From assembly GCA_950295325.1 (NCBI GenBank), contig OX485808.1:13270501-13334500 (forward strand): 64,000 bases of DNA, given 5' to 3'. A program made the position numbers and the translations under genes. The DNA is from Polytrichum commune (Eukaryota; Streptophyta; Polytrichopsida; Polytrichales; Polytrichaceae). Shown piece by piece: positions 45,396 through 55,840 of this stretch; position 1 is the stretch's first letter; every line of letters begins with the position of its first letter. A model generated the notes under the pieces. The model ran no database searches. It was given only the letters and a program-made list of their open reading frames with translations, and was not told the origin of the DNA.

Positions 45396-47140
45396 TATAT
45401 AAGGTGTGAGCCAATTTTTTGGGCAATTAGTTTAACCATAGGCTTATAGTCGAGTCTCGGATGAAGTCCATCCGAGAGGATGAACATAGATGAACAATTA
45501 GCTAGGGTAGTTATAACTATAGGCACAACCTTAGGAGGCCCTAGACGGTTGATAACTATCGTCTCCCCCGCCGAGCTAAGAGGGCTGGCGAGGGGTGGAG
45601 AAGACAGACATTGCTTGATTATAGTTGAGCGCATTGTAAAACCATAGGCTTGTCTCCCTCAGCACCGCGAGCGGGCGAGGAAATAGTTTAACCATTTTCT
45701 ATTTTGAATTAAGTGAACACCGCAGTGATTGCGAATGAATTCATTATATGAAAGAATATTGTTATGTGAAGATGAGAGTTACCGAAGAACTAGAGTTTAG
45801 TGGAACCATTTTTTGTGTTGAATGAGCAATGTGAATTTTGGAATTGATGACCATTGTTGAAGCCGCAATTGAGTGAGAGTTGCGAGCGAGATTGTGTAAT
45901 GTGAGCGAGTAAGAGCATGAATCAAAAGTGTGATTGAGAAACATAATGTGAGGTAGAATTGCTAAGAAGAGTGTGTGAAACTATCGTCGATTGTTGAGAT
46001 TGCAATTGGCTAAATTCGATAGTGAGAATGAGATTGATTGAGTGTAAATTGCAGAAACCAATGAGAGGGTGAAAAGAGAATTGAATGAGTAAGAAATTGA
46101 GTTCGAGTAATTCGATGACGCCGAAATTAAGATAACTATTATCCGCAAGAGTGGAAATCAAGTGAAGAGTAAAACAAGGTTGTGAGAAATCCCTGATACT
46201 ATGAGCAAAATGTAGTAAGAGCGAGAGAAAACTATATTCGTTACAGAGGAAGAGATAGTAAGGAATTGAATTACATGAGGGCCAACAAAGTTAATATCAT
46301 TTGATGAGTGAGAAGAAGTGTAGAACTATGAGTGCGGAGGCTAGAAGATTATAGTTGAACTATTGTCAGCCTGTGTAATTAAGAAGAGAGGTTGAGAGAA
46401 TGTGGTCGAGGGTAAGAGATGTGAGCAATGTTGGTTGAGATTGGAAGTCGACCTGTGTGAAAGAAGTAGGGATGATCCAATAGAGAGTGAGAGAGAGTTG
46501 AACTTTTGTCTGAGGAAACAGAGAACATTGTTGAGTGACCTTTCGACTACCTGTGAGAGGGAGAAGTCGGATAAGCCGAGTGTTAACCTGAGTGAAGTGT
46601 AACTATGGGCTATAGTGTTACCTACAATAGGCTGAGAGGAAGCCGAGCGGCCAAATGCCAGCCGATGTATGAAATGATTGTTTATTGTTGAAACATGTGA
46701 GAGGTTATACCGAGAGAAAGTACATAGTTCAGTCAAATGAGATTATAGTGAAATCTAAAACTTTAGGCTGATAGGTTTATAATTGGGAAGAGTAAATTTA
46801 ATAAGAGAATCTCAATCAACTGAAGTGATGAGAAATCACTTCTGATCAGTTGATTAGAGGAGGAATTGAGGAATGTAAGAGGGATTAAATGAACTTAAGA
46901 TATAATGAACTTTGGATTATAAAGGAAATCTAGGCATAAGTTATCCTAGTCTTAAGTGGAGTTGTAAATTGATACTTAATCAAGAAATTTTATCTTTGAG
47001 TATGAAATGCGAATTAACACGATCAACTATTGTCTTGTGTCTTACCCTGGTTGTTGTTGTTGCAGGTTGTGCAAGGCGACCAAGATTATAGCTTGACCGT
47101 TAAGCTTTGTTAGTTGCATAAGTTGTGAGTAATGATTAAA
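45396..47140 (-). repeat. Possible solo LTR or leader-like block of an unidentified element
   Basis: This block differs from its surroundings. It is GA-rich with many GTGAGAG/GAGTGAG words, has a G/C patch at 45540-45690, a perfect 9-bp hairpin (TCTCGGATG / CATCCGAGA at 45454-45476), and ends near TTGTTGTTGTTGCAGGTTGTGCAAGGCGACC. The look is that of a plant LTR plus leader, but I could not find paired ends or a target duplication. The minus-strand frame 46736-46341 (131 codons, serine-rich) is probably only low complexity. Confidence 0.3.
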
Positions 47141-47456
47141 TCTGAAGTTAAGAAATAAATAATTTGTCTTGTATTGGAATTAACATTGACCAATTAATGA
47201 ATGTATTGTTGTGAACTGAAAATGCATTGGCCAATGGTTACCAACGACAATTGTGATACTCAAAGACTATTGTTCTCTTTTGACTATTGTTACACAAAAT
47301 CTCATGGGGAGATGAAAACTACAACAAACTGACACACATACCCTACTGAAGGAGAAATATTGAGAGGAAAACCAAGAGGGAAAATGAGAACAAAAGACAT
47401 ACCAGTCATGATTTAGAGTGTTGAATACTTCAACAACTACATAGAATGTGTCATGT

Positions 47457-48007
47457 TAGTGTGGATTACCATTTGGAATTACACATTGCTATAGCTTTTT
47501 ACCGAGAATATCATTTCTTCGTCAAGTAGGTTATTTTCTAGTCCTTGGTGTGCATGCTAAACCAAATAGTCACGTTAGTGTGAGTGGAAAATTAATATGA
47601 AAATAATGATTGTAGGGTTACTCTAATACTCTAGTCATAGTGAAAATTACGTGGGCCCATAATTCTCATATCTTCCCCTAAGTCTTCCTTGAGACTTCCA
47701 ACAAAAACTTACATTAAATGAAGGAGTCACCTTACATCAAAAGTAACATAAAAAATTAGTCAACAATGTCAATTTTTTAGAAAAATAATCAATGTGGCCC
47801 GCACTGATTAAAAAATAGAGATTTATCATCATGAAAAATGACGTGGCGCAAACTACTTCACACTATGAGCATTGATGTGGGTTCTAGAGAAGATTGTGGC
47901 TCACACTTATAGAAGTATTTACTGTTGTTATTCATGTTAATTGGGTACAATGATATTCTCGCCAAGAAGCTATAGCAATGCATAACTCCAAATGGCAACT
48001 GTCACTA
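47457..48007. mobile_element. Long terminal-inverted-repeat element, about 550 bp
   Basis: The left arm (47457-47515) contains ACCATTTGGAATTACACATTGCTATAGCTTTTT.CCGAGAATATCAT in part. The right arm (47950-48007) is its complement with about eight mismatches. Arms of nearly 60 bp around a non-coding 430-bp core suggest a MITE or foldback element. No clean target duplication seen. Confidence 0.7.
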
Positions 48008-48211
48008 ATAAAACAAATTAGTGGCGTTCCATAACTTCCTAGAATATCATCTTTTTGTCACTTTTCACATGTCTAGCCACAACTGCATAAGATAGACATG
48101 TCTAAATCAAACATATCAATAATTTAGACACCTATATTTGAGTGGTGTGTGGTTACTTGTGGATTTAAGAATTGGCACCAAAAATATATGTGTTTGAAGG
48201 AGATTGGATTA

Positions 48212-48834
48212 CAGTAATCTCCCGCTTAAGTATGCACTTTGAACATGAGTCGTTGGTGCGCACTTAGTTGGTAAGTGCGTACTTTACTTATATTGCTTTC
48301 TAGACCCTTTGATTCGATGAATCGCAACGGGAAACATATGAAACCTGAGGCAACCCGCTTGACCGAAGCCCGATGATGTGAAATCATTACAAAGTTGAGC
48401 AAACCGAACGTGCCAAGCAAGCAGGCACTGGGGCAGGAGTATGAAGTCACTAAAGGCACCACCTGGAAAGTCTAGGACAATCAGGAGAACATACTACAAC
48501 GAAATCCAACTTATCAAAACATTTGTTGAATATGAAAGTGCTACCGACTTCAAAGGTTTTGAAGTTCTACACAACAATGTCCTCGACATTGACAACCAAT
48601 TCCTTTGCTCTAATGTTCAAATGGAAATTGAACAAATGTATGATGAATTGGGACAATCAGTTGAGACATTTCAGTGAAACATTAACAAATTGGCATTGAA
48701 TTTCAACTGTAAAAAATTCATGCATTCGTGGCAAATGACTATGCATGACATGTTCAAACAATAAAGTATGAACCCTACTTTTTGTATAAAAAATTGCGCA
48801 CTTAACCAAGATGCGTACTTAAGCAGGAGAACAC
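48212..48834 (+). mobile_element. Short pogo derivative, about 623 bp
   Basis: The left end is CAGTAATCTCCCGCTTAAGTATGCAC. The right end, reversed, is GTGTTCTCCTGCTTAAGTACGCA. The two align without gaps except for the outermost CA, which the right end lacks. TA flanks both sides (48210-48211, 48835-48836). GTGCGCACTTA words recur inside each end. Confidence 0.8.
48441..48764 (+). pseudogene. Probable pogo transposase C-terminal remnant
   Basis: A 78-codon frame stops at TGA 48675-48677, and the same frame continues to 48764. It ends QMTMHDMFKQ, which resembles a worn QxxIxxFF box at the position expected for the end of a pogo transposase. The residues before it (EIEQMYDELGQSVE) are helical and acidic, as in the two other C-termini in this window. 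Assignment relies mostly on the flanking pogo ends. Confidence 0.4.
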
Positions 48835-48900
48835 TATGCATGCTCAAAAATTGTTAACCATTTTAAGTTCAATAGTCAACTTACTCCTTTGGTGAGATGA

Positions 48901-50961
48901 ATTTACAAAAGTGCAAACTCAATTTCATGATTTTACAAACCAACTTAGCAATAGGTTGTATCAATTTCATTGGAATCATGAACCAAGTTTATTGTATAGA
49001 CCACCAATTTAACTTGAACTTTCAACCAACTTCTCTACATGTTGTGAACAATTTCATGATTCGATACCCATATCCACAACTTCACAAAATCAATTTAAGG
49101 AATTGTATGACTTTATTTCACAAAGAACGGTACATCATGTACAAGATTCTCTTACTCACTCCCCACGACTAGCTCTACCAAAATTTTGATTGACCTCTCT
49201 TATCCAACTGCAAAACTAGAAACCACACTCCAAACACATTATGTGCTCTGCTCATGCGACCAACACTCTTCCCACAATCATATCCACAATCACACTACAC
49301 TCTCAAATACACGAAATTGCGCACTCCAACTACATTGGGTTTGTGTTGCTCGCTCCGATGCACCAAAGACCAAAGAAGAGTCAGCATTGCTTCTTTTTGG
49401 CTTTGTAATGAAGGACCAAAGGAAAATCAACATCAAGGCTATAGACTTCCATATAACCACAACACAAAGAGGAATCAATGAACAACAAGAAGGCAAAGAA
49501 CGCAAATCGAGGAGGCGAGAAGTTGAGAACCACATAGTGCAAAAAGATTCATGAAGTTGGTTTGGAAGTTTCATGAAGTTGCTATAAGTAAAAGTCCACT
49601 ATCATGAAATTGAGTTGTGCCACATGTCAAGTCAATTTAGGAGAATCATGAACCAATTTAGAAGGTTCCTAAAACTGGTAGAACACTATGATAACATTGG
49701 TTGGAAGGTTCATGAACTAGCTTGGAACCTTCATGAAATTGAATTTGGACTTATGTGAAGTCATCTTACCAAAAGAGTAATTTGAGGGACATGCATGACC
49801 ACTAAACAAACCTGGAAATCTTCACTTTAATAATGAACGAGATATTGAAACGAGCTTGAATAACGACGAGGCTAATGACTATGGGCATGATTTGGATTTG
49901 CTAATCATCTTGCAAAAATTGTGTGTTTCATATCCTACAAGGGGTGTCTGCAAAGAGGATACTGTCTATCTAAGACACGTCTACCATACAAACTAAATTC
50001 CTTTCAAAGAAAAAGTTAAAGTTCTATTTGGTCAAAGGTTATGGGATAATGGTAATTGAAACCCTTATAGAGGAGTTGAAGATGCCCCCTTTATATGTTG
50101 TGCATTTAAATGGGTGGAAGAGTTGTAAAGGAGAGACCATATGTTTTGAATGACTAGGAGAGCGTGTGAACAACTATTTTGTTAATTTTTACCTTTTAAT
50201 TAATGGCATGAGGTTAGATGTGGATGGTGTATGGCAATAATTAGAGTTGACAATGAACACCAAGAAGACATCTGTTATGATGAAATTGGACTATGAGTTC
50301 AGAATAAATACACTATTATGCGTTTATCACAAAGTTTTCATGCATCCAGATCCTTTTTGGACATCTCCGCTCATAGAGGTGCAAATGAGCCTCTACAACA
50401 TGCTTATTAGGCCTTTTAAGTCAAGGTCGCATGATACGTCTCACTCGTAGCCTCCTATATATATTGTTTGTATCGAAAATGTCACAATCCACAACTTATG
50501 TATTAAAATCCCTCTTTTAGTTCATCAAGTATGGTTAGTTGAAGGTTGGATATTTATGACATAGTTGGTGGGCAATACTTATTTTGGATATAAATGTATG
50601 GGCTTTGAAGATGGGAAAACAATGCAATATTGCCTTGAAATATCTAAACAATTGATGATATTGGTCCATTTGTAGCTCTATGCATGGAGGTGACATTGGT
50701 CAAAATTGTAAGAATAAGGGTCAAGGTGTTTACGTGTACTCATATTGAAGATAAGCATAAAAATTTCAAATCTCAATCTCCCAAAAACTTTGGTAGAGAA
50801 GAATTAGAAGATATAGAAAATGTTGAAAGAGTAACACACCTTAGATACAACCAAATCATGGGTACAAGTTCCATATTTACTCCAAACCATCCCCACATGT
50901 TGCAAATACATACAAATGTAGGTGTCCGATGGAGAAGAGTGACCACATAAGACCTGCATAC
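48901..50961. other. Intergenic, nothing recognised
   Basis: A/T-rich, with repeated 'TTCATGAAGTTG/GAAGGTTCATGAA' words at 49550-49770. The 122-codon frame 49186-49554 (plus) overlaps a 94-codon frame on the other strand; neither resembles a known protein. Confidence 0.4.
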
Positions 50962-50964
50962 TTA

Positions 50965-51880
50965 GGGCCACTTCACACACGAATGACCAGTCTAAAGGCC
51001 CGTGACCATTGCATTCTAAGATTTATCATTGGTCGAAAAGGCTGAGACCATCCAAGTTCACTTCACACTAGAAGGTGAACGCCTAAGGGCCCAAAGAAAT
51101 TGTCATGAATGAAAAGTCAACATGGATTCCAACATGGCACACTATCAATAAAGTTTCATAGTTTGTTGAAATTTGCGTCAAACCCACCCCCAAGAGGTAG
51201 GCTTGACGCAAATTCCAACATACCGCATCAATTTCTACACAAATCGGCTTTCCCAATTCTCATGGTACAACCTTTGGATGAGAGTCAAGGGCCCTCGTAA
51301 CTAGAGTAAATGCACTCGTAACCGATCGCTTAGAGATTTTGCGTCAAGTCTAGAGAAGTATAAGGCGGTGCAAAGTTTTCCCATGTAGGAAGATACAAAT
51401 GAGGAGGACTACAATTTATTTGTTGGTAATTTTATTCTTTAAATTGAAATTACTGTGGATTGTTGAAGCCAAAAGTTGGCCCAAACATATTACCAATGTT
51501 TAGAGTCTACCATAACTACTCACTCCTCCTCACTCTAGCACTCAAAACCATGACTCGTGTCATAACACTATTGATTCCAACATATTGAAATTAAATCCCA
51601 ACCTTATTAAAATTGTGTCCCACCATGATTGAAAATATGATATTATGTAGATTGATGATGGGGTCCTGATCGGGAATACATAACATTATTAAGCAGTGTA
51701 CTTTCGTTCATGTGGCCTTGAGAATATAATCATGGGATGCCACAACTACCTGCATTAACTACATTATTCCACGGTTATATTCTCAGGGCCCACATGAACA
51801 AACATACACTACTTAATAATGTTATGTAGGCACATCTAGTATACATAATCACGGACCTTGGCTCATGTGTGAAGTGGCCC
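50965..51880. mobile_element. Harbinger-type MITE, copy 2 (916 bp, with nested foldback)
   Basis: The ends GGGCCACTTCACACACGA... and ...ATGTGTGAAGTGGCCC are flanked by TTA at 50962-50964 and 51881-51883. The left 200 bp align with copy 1 (CCGTGACCATT, GGTCCAAGTTCACTTCACACTA-like blocks). The extra length includes a separate foldback at 51680-51828. Confidence 0.82.
51680..51828. mobile_element. Small foldback element nested in MITE copy 2
   Basis: Arms of about 50 bp face each other: CATAACATTATTAAG.AGTGTA ... GTTCATGTGG...GAGAATATAA at 51680-51729, and its complement at 51775-51828. A related right arm occurs at about 62365-62425 (TTATATTCTAAGGGCC ... AATAATGTTATGG). Confidence 0.75.
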
Positions 51881-51998
51881 TTACTTCATAATGGTGTTGA
51901 ACTACCACTATCTCTTGAAACCAATCAATGAGTGTAGCGGAAGGCTTGGAGTACCACATCCCTGTGTAAAATAAGAACTACTACATAGGTAAAGTCAG

Positions 51999-52225
51999 TG
52001 TCCGGGGTGTTTTTTGGGGCATAATCGGTCAAAATCTTAGTGTTTCAAAGTCCAACCGGTCACTTGGTTATGATCTTTCAGTTTTTGTTTATTGATCTGA
52101 GATATGTTCTTTAGAATCCCCTAAAATGATGGGTAATACCCCTAAGTCTTGAACTTTCAACTGCTTATTTCTCAAGCTCAACCGGTTCATCATCTATAAC
52201 TAGTGGTTGGTTCTCCCCGTTCATT
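51999..52225 (+). repeat. Dispersed repeat family E, copy 2
   Basis: TGTCCGGGGTGTTTTTTGGGGCATAATCGGTCAA... matches 27113-27335 throughout, with one intact AACCGGTT at 52180-52187. The right end (TTCTCCCCGTTCA) is worn. Confidence 0.7.
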
Positions 52226-52492
52226 GATTGGTTAACCTTGTCGGTGGTAGGAAGAAGACCACACAAAAATCCATGTCCATAAGTTACTCATGACTTACAC
52301 AAGGGTGAGGTTCGATTAAAACTTATCATCCCAACAAGGTCCTTGAAATCGGAGAGAGAGAGAGAGGGAATTATCATATATGAGTGTACCTCTCATTCAT
52401 CCAGCATAAAAGCCTTGAAACAATATGCAACCCGGAGCTTGTTTTCCTTAGTTGAGTTGACACCAGAATTAGCTTTCAAAGACCCTGGACTA

Positions 52493-55318
52493 GGGCCACT
52501 TCACACACGAGACTGAGAGCTTGTGACTATTACACTTCAAGCACTCTTGTTGGTGGAAAAAGCGGAGCCGGTCCAAGTTTGCTTCACACTACGCTTGAGG
52601 GACCGATGGAGTATGTGAATGCAAGATGGATGTAAAGTCTACATGGATTCCTATGTGGCATCAAATGGATCAGGTGTCATGGTCACTTGGATTATTTTCA
52701 AAAACCACCTCTTGGAGGTAGGCCTAACACAAAACCGGGAGACCATGGCACTCCGAACACTCACAATCATTGGTTTATTCTATTTTATTATGTGTGAGGA
52801 CCCGCATGAATAGAAACTCGTTGAAGTAGCATTTGGTTGAGGGCTTGGTCACATATGACTTCTGATGGACGCCGTGAGTCGTTCCTTTGCAAATTAGCTA
52901 AGAAGACTCATGATGCACATCATGTAAATTTATATTCGCTTGAGAACTACCATGCCTCATTAATATGTTCGGTCTCGAATTAATAATCCCTCTCTTCTCC
53001 TTATGATATGAATATAATTATTGGAGTGAACACAATCTCATTATCTTAGTTCTTACTCTCAATGCAAGGCATCATTGATAATAAAAACCATTAGATTTAA
53101 AGAGAGCTTCAAGAGGTGTAACAATATTCTCGATAATAATATAGTTTTCAATAAGTTATATGAATCCTTAAGGTTCGTAGTTCATAAACATCAATCACAC
53201 AAATGATAGTAATCTTATAATGATGAAGAAGATCTAATATTCTTGAGTCTTCCTTTTTAAGCTCAAGTGTTACTACTTATAATATTGTAACTTGACATGT
53301 ATGCATATAGTAGTTTATAATTTCATGAACACATCATTGATTGTTTTGCATGTCACGTTTAACTTCAAAGTGTTTTAATAACAAGAACAATTATAACTCT
53401 CTTGAGGTTTATTCAAGAGAAAGAACTCTTCGATTGTTAATGACATCCAACAACTCACAAAGTATCTTAAAAGAAGAAGCACTTTTACTACAAAGTGTTT
53501 CTTGATGATGAGAAGATTAGAACCTCATTCTTACATTACTCTCTTGAGTGTTTGTTTAAGAGAGACAACTCTTTCAACTTATAATGACATCCAACAACTC
53601 ACAAAGTAGAAAGAAGTTCCAATTGGATATCAATTGTTATAAGTAGTTTATCAATATTACTTCATTCATATCAAACCTTGATGTGAATTAATGTCTTCAT
53701 CATTCTTGTTAATCATAAAATAAGTTCGATACTCAAACATATGTTATATAATACAATATGCATAATACTTGTAAGTCAATTATGTAGTTTATAATAATAA
53801 GTTCCTCCTCTTTTGAAGAAGTTTGTAATCATTAAGAAGTTTCGCTTTAATCATCCATAACATGCATATAATTCTTCAAACATTCAATCACATGTATATT
53901 TATAATTTCTTTTTGAGGAGTTCAATGATAAGTTCCACTTTTGAGAGCTAATTATAATTCCGACGTTCAAGTTAAATTGACGTTACTACTCATAACAACT
54001 CCTCTCAAAGTTCCATTGATACTCCAACTATTCTTGAGCGCTTTGTTCTCAACCTCACACTAATACTTTGAGTTCTTTCTCAAAACACCTACTCTCCTCT
54101 CGTTTATCAATCACTTAAATCACAAGTTCCAATTGACAACTCGTAGTTCAATTTGAGAAAGAGAGAGAAATATCACTCATGTTTGTAGAAAAGATAATTC
54201 TATTGCAATAATGCTCCGAGAGGAGAAGTACAAAGGAAACTCAAGTGTTTTTGACACTCAAATTTAAGATAACTTCGTCGTAATGAAAATGAGGTATAGT
54301 CTCCTAAAAGTGCTTCCCTTATATAGTCTTCTCTTCCTAATCCAAAATCTATATTAAGAGTGGTTGTGATCTCCACTTTCCTAAATAACTATCTATCTTC
54401 AATATATGTAGATGATATCTATCCTAAACGGTTATAACCGTTTCACTACTCTAATGTTCTTAATACCAAGATTTCACTATATTTCTCCTTGAGAGTTAAT
54501 CAAATCTTTGTGCTTGATTGATTCTATTATGATAATTGGTATTTAGAACATACTCGTAGAATGTACTCTAGTCCTATATTCTCCTTAATGTCTCCATAAT
54601 GTCTTTGTAACTTAATAACCCAATAATTCTTATCATAATCATGCTTCCTCAAAATCCTACATTCTATCTATGTAATAACTTCATAATGCCTTCCACAATA
54701 GTCCTTAGACCAAATCTTATCATTCCTATTATCTCGTAGAACTTCTTAATGTCTTTCAAAATGGTCCTTAACCCAATCTTAACATTTCTAATTACCTCGT
54801 ATAACTCCCTAATACTAATCCTTCACCAAAATCCTAATGTCTCCTTCATTACCTACTGGTGGTCCTAAATCCGCGAGTAAAGGGGCCTAAGGCCGCGCGT
54901 AAGGTCTCGTGTTCCCGTGTCAGAGACCTAATCTCGTGGCCAGGGGGGTCCAGGTCTCGGTGTCGGGTTCTCCAGTGTTCCAGGTCTCGGTGCCGGGGTT
55001 CGGGGTCCTCGCCTTCCTCGGCAGGCTTCAGTTCTCTTGCAGCTGCCCTCCTTAGCTTACAGCTGAGATTGCTTCCTTCTTTGTATCAATTCATCAAAGC
55101 TTTTTCTGGAAATTGCTTCTCCCTTGTGCCAACTGATCTATGACTCTTTCTCGAATCAATTGTTTCCTTTAGTAATGTTGTCGTTCAACAACTTCACACT
55201 ACACTTGAGGATCCACACTACATGACTTTGGGGGTGTCTTGGGATGGCCTTTGGGCACTTTTTTTTAAGCTCTCAAAATTTCATGGTCACAGCTCTTGGC
55301 TCGTGTGTGAAGTGGTCC
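52493..55318. mobile_element. Harbinger-type MITE, copy 3, split by a 2.3-kb insertion
   Basis: Left part 52493-52862 and right part 55196-55318 are together about 493 bp and align with copy 1 end to end, including GGGCCACTTCACACACGAG and its complement. Flanks are CTA (52490-52492) and TTA (55319-55321). The break lies at ACTTC, which is present on both sides of the insertion. Confidence 0.85.
52863..55190 (+). repeat. TG...CA insertion, probable solo LTR (2328 bp)
   Basis: The block starts TGATGGACGCC, ends GTTCAACA, and is flanked by ACTTC at 52858-52862 and 55191-55195, the 5-bp duplication expected of LTR retrotransposons. It has no coding frame and no internal LTR pair, so a solo LTR left by recombination fits best. 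A TATA-like TTATATAG lies at 54319-54326. The final 330 bp (from about 54860) are GC-rich with repeated CCAGGTCTCGGTG words, as in a U5/leader. An internal duplication (53397-53465 and 53541-53610) shares TAATGACATCCAACAACTCACAAAGTA. Confidence 0.78.
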
Positions 55319-55574
55319 TTAGTGTACTCGATGTCATTTGAGATGAATGGACAACAAACCTATAAGAGGCCGAGTGTTTTTTTTGTTGGATGGATGAGAG
55401 GTATGGTCGTATGCAATAGTTCCCTCTCTCCATTGAAATCTGTCTAGATAGGTCAACTAGAAAATCAAGTCTCCCTTTGAGTCTATCTTAATGTAAGGTA
55501 GATGGGTCTTGAATGGTTTTTGTTTTTGCATCCATCCTAATTCTCCTAGGATATGAAACACGCAAATAGGTCGA

Positions 55575-55840
55575 GGCCGTAGCTACTTTCCTCATAACCT
55601 TTGGAGCTCATAGGAGTGAGTATCTTCTTCATTATCAAAGTGAAGATTCTCGTGCTCGTTAATGGCCATACAGGTTCCCCCAAATTATGTTGAGTATTGA
55701 GTTTAGAGTGATTATAATATATTGAGCATGTAGTCCAATTTCTTTGTAACACATGTCTCCTTGGCCCCTGTTCTCGGAGCCACACTTAGTCACATACCTC
55801 TCAAATATAGTGTCCGATTAAGATAAGTGACCGAGTTAGC
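55575..55840 (+). repeat. Dispersed repeat family A
   Basis: CTACTTTCCTCATAACCTTTGGAGCTCATAGG ... GAAGATTCTCGTGCTCGTTAA ... GAGCATGTAGTCCAATTTCTTTG ... CACATACCTCTCAAATATAGTGTCC; ordered match to the other copies. Confidence 0.75.

Larger units (their letters stand above)
48090..48900 (-). repeat. Dispersed repeat family A, reversed and split by a pogo element
   Basis: On the minus strand the order is again ..AATGG..., GAGCATGCA, [insertion 48834-48212], ATCCAATCTCCTTCAAACACA, AACCACACACCACTCAAATATAGGTGTC. The family is continuous across the insertion in the copies at 23195, 40925 and 55725, so this one is an occupied site. Confidence 0.7.

Noticed and set aside
46341..46736. Serine/leucine-rich 131-codon minus frame
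   Set aside because: A product of GA-rich low complexity; no domain, no neighbour support.
49186..49554. 122-codon plus frame
   Set aside because: Overlaps an equally long frame on the other strand, and no similarity is recognised.
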